DNA of 20,801 nucleotides. Source: JBCFBK01 sp039679975 (lineage in GTDB: Bacteria > Bacteroidota > Bacteroidia > Bacteroidales > Prolixibacteraceae). Both the position numbers and the translations under genes were made by a program. The DNA lies in NCBI GenBank assembly GCA_039679975.1, contig JBDKTZ010000241.1, positions 1 to 20,801 on the forward strand, in the 5' to 3' direction. Positions within the stretch are counted from its first letter, which is position 1; the number at the start of each line of letters is the position of its first letter. The notes beneath the pieces were generated by a model. It was not told the DNA's origin and made no database searches. It worked only from the letters and a program-made list of their open reading frames with translations. Of this stretch, positions 13,791 to 20,801 are shown in pieces.

Positions 13791-15524
13791 TTATTCCTCC
13801 CAGCCCGGATTCTGTCCCAGGTCAGGATTTTTGACCCGTTCGGCATAAGGCACAGGCCATAAATAGTGTTTAGCGGGATCAAAATGGTCAATGCCGCCTT
13901 CTGCTGTTGACTTTTCATAGACGATATCGCCAAATTCGTCCGTGCCATTACTGGTAAACGGATTTCTGCCCAAATCATTCGCACACACCGTCAGCGAAGG
14001 TCCGACCATGGCTTTACCCAGCATTTTTCCGCCCTCTTTCCATCTTAACACATCGAAGTACCGCATACCATCCATCGCCATTTCCACCCGCCGTTCGCGG
14101 TGAAGCTCTGTTTCGAGGTCCATTCCCCATGCCTCCAGCTCGGTCAGGATCATCGGGTGCATACCAGCCCGTTCACGAAGCTGATTGATAGTTTGGTCAA
14201 GCTGTGCCTGTGTCAATGTCCCTCCCTGAATATTGAACAACGCTTCCGCGTAGATCAGCAGAACCTCAGCATAACGGATTACATTGATGTTATTGTGATC
14301 ACGGTTGGTTAAACCTGCAAGCTCAGGGCTGTTGTATTTCTTGAAGTAGAATCCGGTAAGTCCGTTGGCGCCTAACCGGTTATTGTTTTGCAATACGGCA
14401 AAACGGGGTAAACGAAAAATGGGATTGGCAACATCCACATCCGGGTCTCCGTCATCACCACCGGGCCAGGCATCACCAGGCGTGTAAAGTGTCATCGTCA
14501 TTCGCGGATCACGGGCAGTAAAATAATCTACATAATGCTGTTCAGGATAAGGATACAAATCTGAAAGCATTACACCTGTCTGTTGGTAGTATTCCAACCC
14601 TGTTTTTGCCGGCTTCCCGTCGGTACACAAGTAGGCGTCCACAAGCCGTTTGGATGCGTTAAAACGGATATAATCAACAGTTGTACAGGTATAATTGGTC
14701 AAGTTGTTCATGCGAAGATCTTCCACGTAGAGGCTATAGATAATCGCTTCCTTATTGGCCGGATTAATTTCGGCATTACCTTCCAGATGATAGAGTGCCT
14801 GGTAATCAGGATAAAGTTCATAGGGGCTGTTATCGATAATTTCCTTTGCCGTATTTGCAGCAACTTCCCACATTTCATTTTGCAAGGCCACCCGGGCTTT
14901 CAGCGCAAGCGCTCCCCAACGGTTAATCCGACCCAGATCATCACCGGAGGGGATTGCCGTTCCCAGTTTACCCGCAGCCCAGTCCAAATCATCCAGCATG
15001 AACTGCACCACCTCGCTTTTTGCCGTACGGGGTCCATAGGCCTCGGACGAAGTGATCACGTGATCAACCAGCGGCACATCACCCCAGTAAGAGGTCAGCC
15101 AGAAATACTGCAATGCCCTGATCACCTTGACCTCTGCAGCATACTTATCTTTCACGTCCTGATCAATTTCTGCCGCGTCGTAGTGGTCAAGAAAATTGTT
15201 ACAGTTGAATACATGACCGTATGCATTTCCCCAAAAGGTCGTGAAAGGAAATCCATCCATTGCCGTGTGTCTTCCTCCGGGAACCTTGCTCAGTCCGCTG
15301 CTCAGGTCACCCCAAACAGCGTCATCTCCAAATACGCCCGGGTACATGATCAATTCATACTGAAAGCCGTCGTAGCAGGGATATAGCGCTGCCCTTAACT
15401 GATCCTCGGTTTTCCAATAAGTGCCATGTGTCACAGTATCCAGGGGAAATTTATCAAGGAATGCATCATCACAGCCGGAAGCGGTCAAAATGACCAGTAA
15501 GATTATATATTTAAAATTCTTCAT
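13791..15524 (-). CDS. SusD/RagB-family surface lipoprotein
   Basis: A 577-residue outer-membrane surface lipoprotein that caps the SusC channel and binds the ligand. The signal peptide ends in TASGC (Cys18). Family features are the DKFPLDTVT start of the mature protein, a TPR-type helical core including EVKVIRALQYFWLTSYWGDVPLV (shown as two blocks around residues 132-154), a later block with RYAEVLLIYAEALFN and the ELHRERRVEMAMDGMRYFDVLRW segment. The typical C-terminus LWPVPYAERVKNPDLGQNPGW is present. The gene lies 18 bases after susC, the normal order. Ligand specificity cannot be read from the sequence. Confidence 0.96.
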   Translation of the reverse strand: MKNFKYIILLVILTASGCDDAFLDKFPLDTVTHGTYWKTEDQLRAALYPCYDGFQYELIMYPGVFGDDAVWGDLSSGLSKVPGGRHTAMDGFPFTTFWGNAYGHVFNCNNFLDHYDAAEIDQDVKDKYAAEVKVIRALQYFWLTSYWGDVPLVDHVITSSEAYGPRTAKSEVVQFMLDDLDWAAGKLGTAIPSGDDLGRINRWGALALKARVALQNEMWEVAANTAKEIIDNSPYELYPDYQALYHLEGNAEINPANKEAIIYSLYVEDLRMNNLTNYTCTTVDYIRFNASKRLVDAYLCTDGKPAKTGLEYYQQTGVMLSDLYPYPEQHYVDYFTARDPRMTMTLYTPGDAWPGGDDGDPDVDVANPIFRLPRFAVLQNNNRLGANGLTGFYFKKYNSPELAGLTNRDHNNINVIRYAEVLLIYAEALFNIQGGTLTQAQLDQTINQLRERAGMHPMILTELEAWGMDLETELHRERRVEMAMDGMRYFDVLRWKEGGKMLGKAMVGPSLTVCANDLGRNPFTSNGTDEFGDIVYEKSTAEGGIDHFDPAKHYLWPVPYAERVKNPDLGQNPGWEE

Positions 15525-15542
15525 CTTTTAAGCAGTTAAATA

Positions 15543-18500
15543 TTAAAATCCAAATTGCACACCCAATGCGAATGTCTTGAGTTGCGGATAAGAATCGCCT
15601 GAAGTTTCCCGGACCTCGGGATCGAATCCTCCGAAATAGTTGGTCAGTGTAAGCAGGTTATCGACCGACACGTAAATTTTCAGACGATCGGCCCTGATCT
15701 TGTCGGTAAGACGTTTGGGCAGGGTATAACCGAATTGAATATTCTTCAGCCGCAGATAGGAAGCATCTTCGATCCAATAGTCTGAAAACACAATATTATG
15801 ACTGGGCTGGTAATACATGCGCGGATAAGAAGCCCCCGGATTGTTCGGGGTCCACCGGTCCAGATGTGCCGTTTTAGGAACGGAGTAGTCATTAATAAAA
15901 GCATGACGGGCTTCTTCCGATAAATAACCATTTACCTTCCCTACTCCCTGAAGATAGAAGGTAAAATCAAAGTTCTTCCACTCCATGAAGCCCCTCAGTG
16001 AATATGTGTAACGGGCATACGGATCTCCGAACACCACTTTATCATAGTCATCAATCTTTCCGTCCGGTTCTCCGCCTTCACCGCTAATATCCCGGTAAAC
16101 AACATCTCCCGGCTGAATAATATTCGCATAGCTGCTGATCACTGCAAAGTCCGGATTGACATATTTTCTGTTGGTTTCGTTGTACGACTCAAAATCATCA
16201 ACCTGAGCCAGTCCATCCGTTAAATAACCATAGTAGGCATTAATCGGGTCGCCAACCCGGCGTATTTTATCGCCCAGCGAAGGAGCGCTGGATCCCAGGT
16301 CAGTAATCTTATTCCGGGCATCCGACAAATTGGCAGTAAAGCCATAACGAACTTTACCGATCTGGTCTCGCCAACCGATGCTCAATTCCCATCCTTTATT
16401 TTCAATTGATCCGATATTCTCCAGCGGAAGGTTGTCGGATGCGGTAATTCCGATCACCGACGGATAGATCGGCTTAAGCAGTGCATTGATATTGTTCTTC
16501 TTAAACCAGTCGAATGATACATCCAGCCTGTTGTCCAATAACTGAAGATCGATCCCGGCATTGAGCATCCGGATCGTTTCCCACTTAATATTTTCATTGG
16601 CCAGCGAATATTGTTTGAAGCCCACATTTTCCTTATTCCCGATCGGATAGGCTTTTGCATAGCGTTCAATTTCGGTCAGGTAGGGATAGTAGCTGTCGCT
16701 GATATTCTGGTTTCCGAGCTCACCCCATGAAGCTCTTATTTTTCCCATGGTGAATACAGGATCCAAAAAGCGCATAAACTCTTCCTGGGAAAACTTCCAA
16801 CCCGCTGAAAAAGATGGAAATATACCCCACCTGTTCTCTTTGGCAAAACGCGATGTTCCGTCATACCGCACATTTGCTTCAAACAAGTATTTCTCATTGA
16901 AATCATAGTTGATCCTGCCAAAATAAGACCGCAACGCCCAGTGCTCGGCGGTTCCGCTGTTGGCAATGTCCTCCGTACCTCCGTCAATTTCTTCCACTCC
17001 GTCAAGGAGTATCTTCTTTCTCGAAGCAGACAGTTCAGGCATATAAGCCCACTCCTGGGAAAATCCTGCCAGAAAATTGAATCCGTGTTTTTTGAGTGTC
17101 TTTTGGTAGTTCAAGGTCGTCACAAAAGTCTGGGTTAATATGCTTCGGTGCGACTCCGCTATCTGATTTTCAACATTCTCGTTTGCAGGATGCGGTGTAC
17201 CGTCGGCCAGGAAACGGGGCATGGTTGGGCTCCAGTCCTTCACATCGCGTGTATAATAATTATAGGCGTATTGCCCGTTTAAGGTCATGCCTTTGATCAG
17301 ATCAAGGATCGCGTTAAAATTGCCATTAAAAGTCCGTGAATAATTCTTCGTGTAACCCGAATCATAAGCGGTGCGGACGGGGTTGGAAACCGACCCGTAC
17401 GACCAGTAGGGAGAATCTTTCCATCCGCCATCTTCCGTTGGAAGCTGCCATTTCACAGGAAGCAAAGGCGAGATGCGCTGAACCAGCCGAAAAACCCCTC
17501 CTGTGCCTGAACCCCCGGCATCCTGCCTGTAAAAATCGATAAAACTAATATTTCCGTCAACCTTCAACCGGTCGGTAATTTTCGAATCCAGGCGCAGCCT
17601 GACGTTGTGCCGGTTAGAAGAATACGGATCACCCACGATAAGTCCCGTCTGTTCCAGGTAACCATATGACATATAATAAGAAGACCGTTCAGAGCTGCCG
17701 TTCACATTAAAATTATGGCTCTGTTGGGTGGCATAATCCTTGAATGTCTCGTCAACCCAATCGGTATTGGAATAGTCATTCGGAAAGTTTTTGGAGTCAT
17801 ACTTCATAAATGCTTCATCCGAATAAGGCACGGCTACTCCCCTGGCAGCCCGCGCTTCATTTTCAAGGGTCATAAACTGACGTCCATTGACCAGCTCGGG
17901 CAATGAAACAGGTTTTTGAATCCCGTAATAACCCGAATAACTAAATGCCGCTTTCCCTTCACTTTTCCCTTTTTTAGTCGTGATCAAGATAACCCCGTTT
18001 GCAGCACGGGCGCCATATATAGCCGACGAAGCAGCATCTTTCAGGACCGTAACACTCTCGATGTCGTCGGGGTTAACCAGATTGATATCCCCCCCGGCAA
18101 TACCGTCTATCAATATTAAAGGATTGGTCTGACTGTTGATCGTATTGACACCTCTTACCAGAATATTGACTCCCGGACTTCCGGGCTGTCCCGAAGAAGA
18201 AGTGACTGTTACCCCGGGCAGCAGGCCTTGCAGGCCCGCGCCGACAGCACCTACGGGTCTGCTTTTCAGGATCTCTCCCTGCACGGCAGCCACCGATCCT
18301 GTGAGGTTAACCTTTTTTTGAACGCCATAGCCAACGGCAACAACCTCTTCGATACCAATGCTTTCCTCCTCCATGACAACATTTAATACTGTCTTTTCGC
18401 CAACAACAATCTCCTGCGTTTTCATGCCAATAAAGGAAATGACAAGGATGGCATCAGGGCGGACATTATTCAGGGAAAAATTACCCTCACTATCGGTAAT

Positions 18501-18974
18501 AGTCCCATTTCCTGTCCCATTTATCAAAATACTTACACCCGGGAGTGGTTCGCCGGAAGCAGCTTTGACTGTTCCCTGAAGAGACTTATTAGGCTGTCGA
18601 ATGGATTTTCCCGTTGGAGTCAGAATAATGTGGCGGTCACGGACAACTACTTTTACGTCCTCTTCCTGAAATAATGTCGAAAGGATCTTCTCTATTGTCT
18701 CATTTTCCACGTTCAAATCCACTTTCCGTTGCACATCGATCAACTCGCTGTTATACAGAAAGTAATACTCACTTTGTGCTTCAATGGCGCCAAGAACATC
18801 TCTCACGGAAGTTCCCTGCAGATGAAGGCTTAACCGTGCATTCTGGGAATATCCTGCTCCGGCCATGGCCTGGAAGGCGCCAAACAATACGATAAAAAGC
18901 GTGATCCGCATAATTCTTAAGATTTTCCTATGCCGGTTACCAAACAGGCATAGCAGTTTCATGTTTTTTTGCAT
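15543..18974 (-). CDS. SusC/RagA-family TonB-dependent transporter with N-terminal STN signalling domain
   Basis: A 1143-residue outer-membrane beta-barrel that imports the ligand bound by SusD, using TonB energy. Order: long leader ending in GAGYSQ (44); STN domain (about 47-118); carboxypeptidase-regulatory-like domain (about 132-203, LQGTVKAASGEPLPGVSILI); TonB-box-like IEEVVAVGYG (208-217); plug (about 218-335, with LQGLLPGV, VRGVNTIN and LKDAASSAIYGARAANGVI); then the barrel to a C-terminal phenylalanine (LGVQFGF). The STN domain marks it as a transducer that passes ligand binding to a FecR anti-sigma, and such a gene lies 88 bases upstream, followed further up by an ECF sigma factor. 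The ATG at 18974 is used; another at 18962, four codons in, is equally possible. Confidence 0.96.
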   Translation of the reverse strand: MQKNMKLLCLFGNRHRKILRIMRITLFIVLFGAFQAMAGAGYSQNARLSLHLQGTSVRDVLGAIEAQSEYYFLYNSELIDVQRKVDLNVENETIEKILSTLFQEEDVKVVVRDRHIILTPTGKSIRQPNKSLQGTVKAASGEPLPGVSILINGTGNGTITDSEGNFSLNNVRPDAILVISFIGMKTQEIVVGEKTVLNVVMEEESIGIEEVVAVGYGVQKKVNLTGSVAAVQGEILKSRPVGAVGAGLQGLLPGVTVTSSSGQPGSPGVNILVRGVNTINSQTNPLILIDGIAGGDINLVNPDDIESVTVLKDAASSAIYGARAANGVILITTKKGKSEGKAAFSYSGYYGIQKPVSLPELVNGRQFMTLENEARAARGVAVPYSDEAFMKYDSKNFPNDYSNTDWVDETFKDYATQQSHNFNVNGSSERSSYYMSYGYLEQTGLIVGDPYSSNRHNVRLRLDSKITDRLKVDGNISFIDFYRQDAGGSGTGGVFRLVQRISPLLPVKWQLPTEDGGWKDSPYWSYGSVSNPVRTAYDSGYTKNYSRTFNGNFNAILDLIKGMTLNGQYAYNYYTRDVKDWSPTMPRFLADGTPHPANENVENQIAESHRSILTQTFVTTLNYQKTLKKHGFNFLAGFSQEWAYMPELSASRKKILLDGVEEIDGGTEDIANSGTAEHWALRSYFGRINYDFNEKYLFEANVRYDGTSRFAKENRWGIFPSFSAGWKFSQEEFMRFLDPVFTMGKIRASWGELGNQNISDSYYPYLTEIERYAKAYPIGNKENVGFKQYSLANENIKWETIRMLNAGIDLQLLDNRLDVSFDWFKKNNINALLKPIYPSVIGITASDNLPLENIGSIENKGWELSIGWRDQIGKVRYGFTANLSDARNKITDLGSSAPSLGDKIRRVGDPINAYYGYLTDGLAQVDDFESYNETNRKYVNPDFAVISSYANIIQPGDVVYRDISGEGGEPDGKIDDYDKVVFGDPYARYTYSLRGFMEWKNFDFTFYLQGVGKVNGYLSEEARHAFINDYSVPKTAHLDRWTPNNPGASYPRMYYQPSHNIVFSDYWIEDASYLRLKNIQFGYTLPKRLTDKIRADRLKIYVSVDNLLTLTNYFGGFDPEVRETSGDSYPQLKTFALGVQFGF

Positions 18975-19026
18975 AAATTTGACATGTTTTAGTAAAAAAC
19001 TTTATTTAAGCCCGTTGGGCGCGGAG

Positions 19027-19046
19027 GAAGGTGTTGGCGCACCTTC
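19027..19046. repeat. Inverted repeat between fecR and susC
   Basis: GAAGGTG (19027-19033) and CACCTTC (19040-19046) form a perfect 7-base stem with a 6-base loop. The T-rich run (19047-19055) follows it on the plus strand, so as a terminator it would act on antisense transcripts, not on fecR. For the minus transcript it is only a leader stem upstream of susC. Confidence 0.4.
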
Positions 19047-19062
19047 TTCTTTTTTGGACGAA

Positions 19063-20061
19063 TTATCTTGTCATCGTGCTATTTTTTGTGGTTTCGAAAC
19101 TAAAATAAATCTTAGCCGGTTGTCCCGGCTGGTTATTCTGACTGATCGCGGCAGGTTCATACCGTGCCTTTATCGGTGAGCTTAACTCCAAAAGTTCAAG
19201 AACCTGTTGAAGCGACTGATCCTCAAATGTGGTTGTAAACCGGTACGCATTTAGCCCGGGGTCGGTCAAAATGACCTTTACCCCGAACCATCTTTCCAGA
19301 TCACGGGCCACATCTTTCATGGGCGTTTCATCAAACACCAGCCTGCCGAACCGCCATGCGGCATATTTTTCAAGTGGTTCGCGGCTTACGGTAATCCCCT
19401 TGTCCTTCTCAAAGACAGCCCGCTCTCCCGGACTCAGGATCACGTCTTCTGTCTCGACGTCTGCCATGAACCGGAGCTTCCCCTCGATCAGGACAATCTC
19501 CACATCCGGTTCCTCTTCATAAGCCTTGACATTGAAAGACGTACCCAGCACTTCAACCTTGCTCTTGCCTGTGTGAACCCAAAAAGGATTGGACCGATCG
19601 TGGGCCACCTCAAAATAGGCTTCCCCCGAAAGATTAATCTCCCGAGAACCATTCGTAAACGGCAACCTGTAACGGATGGCGCTGCCCGAATTCAACCAGA
19701 CTCGGGTGCTGTCAGGAAGAACAATACGGGAACGAATGCCCATGGGGACGGTGATCTCCTGGGTCACCATCTCCTTTCCGGATACAGGTTTCTGCCGGGT
19801 GATACCCCAAATGGCAAGCAGAAGTAAAGGGAAAACGAGGATGGCGGCCGCCCGGCTAAACCAGGTATAAAACTGATGAGCCCTGCTTTCACGCCCAATC
19901 CTGAACCAGACCTTGTTGCGGGCGATCTCAGTACCGACCTCTTTTATTTTTTGCATGGACAGGTAAGCTTCCATGATTTCTTCCTCATCCGAAAGTTGCT
20001 CCAGCTTTTGTATATGCTGTTTTAAGCTTTCTGCCGTTCCTCTGTTTTTGGATTCACGCAT
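19063..20061 (-). CDS. FecR-type anti-sigma factor
   Basis: A 332-residue inner-membrane regulator. From the ATG at 20061: a cytoplasmic N-terminal region of about 70 residues that should hold the sigma factor, one membrane helix (about 71-87, AAAILVFPLLLLAIWGI), a periplasmic FecR domain (about 100-220) with the family signature LPDSTRVWLNSGSAIRY, LSGEAYFEV and VLGTSFNVKAY, and a C-terminal STN-like domain (about 240-310, LVFDETPMKDVARDLERWFG) that meets the STN domain of SusC. A TTG start 69 bases upstream would add an unusual N-terminus and is less likely. The N-terminal region lacks a clear version of the common DUF4880 motif, so sigma binding there is inferred. The gene follows the ECF sigma gene after 90 bases. 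Confidence 0.93.
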   Translation of the reverse strand: MRESKNRGTAESLKQHIQKLEQLSDEEEIMEAYLSMQKIKEVGTEIARNKVWFRIGRESRAHQFYTWFSRAAAILVFPLLLLAIWGITRQKPVSGKEMVTQEITVPMGIRSRIVLPDSTRVWLNSGSAIRYRLPFTNGSREINLSGEAYFEVAHDRSNPFWVHTGKSKVEVLGTSFNVKAYEEEPDVEIVLIEGKLRFMADVETEDVILSPGERAVFEKDKGITVSREPLEKYAAWRFGRLVFDETPMKDVARDLERWFGVKVILTDPGLNAYRFTTTFEDQSLQQVLELLELSSPIKARYEPAAISQNNQPGQPAKIYFSFETTKNSTMTR

Positions 20062-20151
20062 TTGACTGAAATTTGGGAATAAGACAACCGGCGATGAGAA
20101 TACACGTAAGTAAAAACGATTTTTTTTCAATGAAAAAAAATCACGGACATC

Positions 20152-20736
20152 TTAGCTCAGGAACCAGGCCAGGATAACCAGATCGGCATATTCCCTTAAA
20201 TCACGGCGGAGAGCGGCAATAGCATTGGAGATGTGAGTTTCGACCGTACGCCTGGACAGATTCAGTTGCTGTGCGATTTCGTCATTTTTCATTCCTTTAA
20301 AACGGCTCATGATAAACACTTCACGACACCTTTCAGGAAGGGCATTGACCGCCTTGGTTATCTTTTCCTGCAGTTCAGAAGCAACATAGACGTCCGGTTC
20401 GAAAAGGAGCGATTGCCGGGAAACGGCTTTCAGTTTTTCGATCACCTCCAGTTCAATTTTCCTGTGTTTCAGATAATTGAAGCAGCGGTTTTTAACTGAA
20501 GCAAAAAAATAGGATTTCATCGACTCGGTAAAAACCAGATCCATTCTTTTTTCCCAAAGCTTTACAAAAAAATCCTGAACAATTTCTTCGGCCGCTGATT
20601 GTTCGATGGTAAACTGGGAAGCAAAGACCACCAGTCCCGGATAATAACGTCGAAAAGCAACATCAAACGCATCCCGGTCACCGTTGCAGATGCGTTCAGT
20701 CAATTCCGGTTCCCCTATGTTATCGGTCAGAAGCAT
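20152..20736 (-). CDS. ECF-family RNA polymerase sigma factor (Bacteroidetes FecI-like)
   Basis: A 194-residue sigma factor with region 2 (DAFDVAFRRYYPGLVVFASQ and AEEIVQDFFVKLWEKR, near residues 23-63), the linker, and region 4 (LPERCREVFIMSRFKGMKND, then EIAQQLNLSRRTVETHISNA, near 133-173), whose helix-turn-helix reads the -35 element. It directs polymerase to promoters of the uptake locus when released by FecR. The gene is first of the sigma-FecR-SusC-SusD series, the standard order of trans-envelope signalling systems. The 65 bases upstream to the window edge show no certain promoter. Confidence 0.95.
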   Translation of the reverse strand: MLLTDNIGEPELTERICNGDRDAFDVAFRRYYPGLVVFASQFTIEQSAAEEIVQDFFVKLWEKRMDLVFTESMKSYFFASVKNRCFNYLKHRKIELEVIEKLKAVSRQSLLFEPDVYVASELQEKITKAVNALPERCREVFIMSRFKGMKNDEIAQQLNLSRRTVETHISNAIAALRRDLREYADLVILAWFLS

Positions 20737-20801
20737 AGGGTAAAAATAGTAATTCTTTTATTCTGCTATCGGTCAGGTACTTTTTTTAACAGGAATTTAA
20801 T

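Noticed and set aside
14583..15386. 267-codon open frame on the plus strand
   Set aside because: It lies wholly antisense to the well-supported susD-type gene and its translation is histidine/isoleucine-rich with no recognisable family; it is a shadow frame.
18994..19020. Possible terminator between fecR and susC (GCCC/GGGC stem with a later T6 on the minus strand)
   Set aside because: The stem has only four pairs and the U-run starts 10 bases after it, so it would not be a convincing intrinsic terminator.
20062..20130. TTG start adding 23 residues to FecR
   Set aside because: The added segment is hydrophobic/basic and unlike a FecR N-terminus, while an ATG at 20061 gives a normal-length protein.

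Overview
The window comes from a Bacteroidota (Bacteroidetes) genome, probably Bacteroidales or Marinilabiliales. The evidence is a SusC/SusD pair, an STN-carrying SusC preceded by FecR and an ECF sigma factor, sites fitting the Bacteroidetes -7 promoter consensus TAnnTTTG, and start sites without obvious Shine-Dalgarno sequences. All but two genes lie on the minus strand. The finer placement is a guess.

Region A (1-5853, minus) is a sugar-use cluster. Reading down the transcript it holds a LacI-type repressor, a secreted GH172/DUF2961 glycosidase, L-fucose isomerase (which in this family also isomerises D-arabinose), a DUF6786-like lipoprotein, and the start of a FucP-type MFS permease that runs off the left edge. 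Two matching LacI-type operators were found, one in front of the GH172 gene and one in the repressor's own promoter. The lipoprotein gene is split by a 10-A run: a clean lipoprotein signal peptide sits in the wrong frame just upstream. A long imperfect hairpin lies between the isomerase and lipoprotein genes. A secreted furanosidase-family enzyme beside FucI makes D-arabinose (from D-arabinofuranose glycans) a candidate substrate, besides L-fucose.

Region B (5956-10447) is a spacer of stand-alone genes: a SERCA-like P-type Ca2+ ATPase, an aldo/keto reductase, and on the plus strand a VapBC toxin-antitoxin pair with a promoter embedded in repeated half-sites.

Region C (10505-20736, minus) is a complete SusCD-type uptake locus with its own sensor: ECF sigma factor, FecR anti-sigma, SusC with STN domain, SusD, a secreted EEP-superfamily phosphoesterase, a three-repeat lipoprotein with an unrecognised C-terminal domain, and a second secreted EEP phosphoesterase beyond a terminator-like hairpin. 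No glycoside hydrolase, lyase or sulfatase is present. The only visible enzymes are two metal-dependent phosphoesterases, so the imported ligand may be phosphodiester- or phosphate-containing rather than a plain glycan. This is the most novel-looking system in the window.

No tRNA, rRNA, CRISPR array, insertion sequence or integrase was seen. Apart from the interval 9694-9854, which is described by its sites, no gene-free stretch exceeds about 150 bases.
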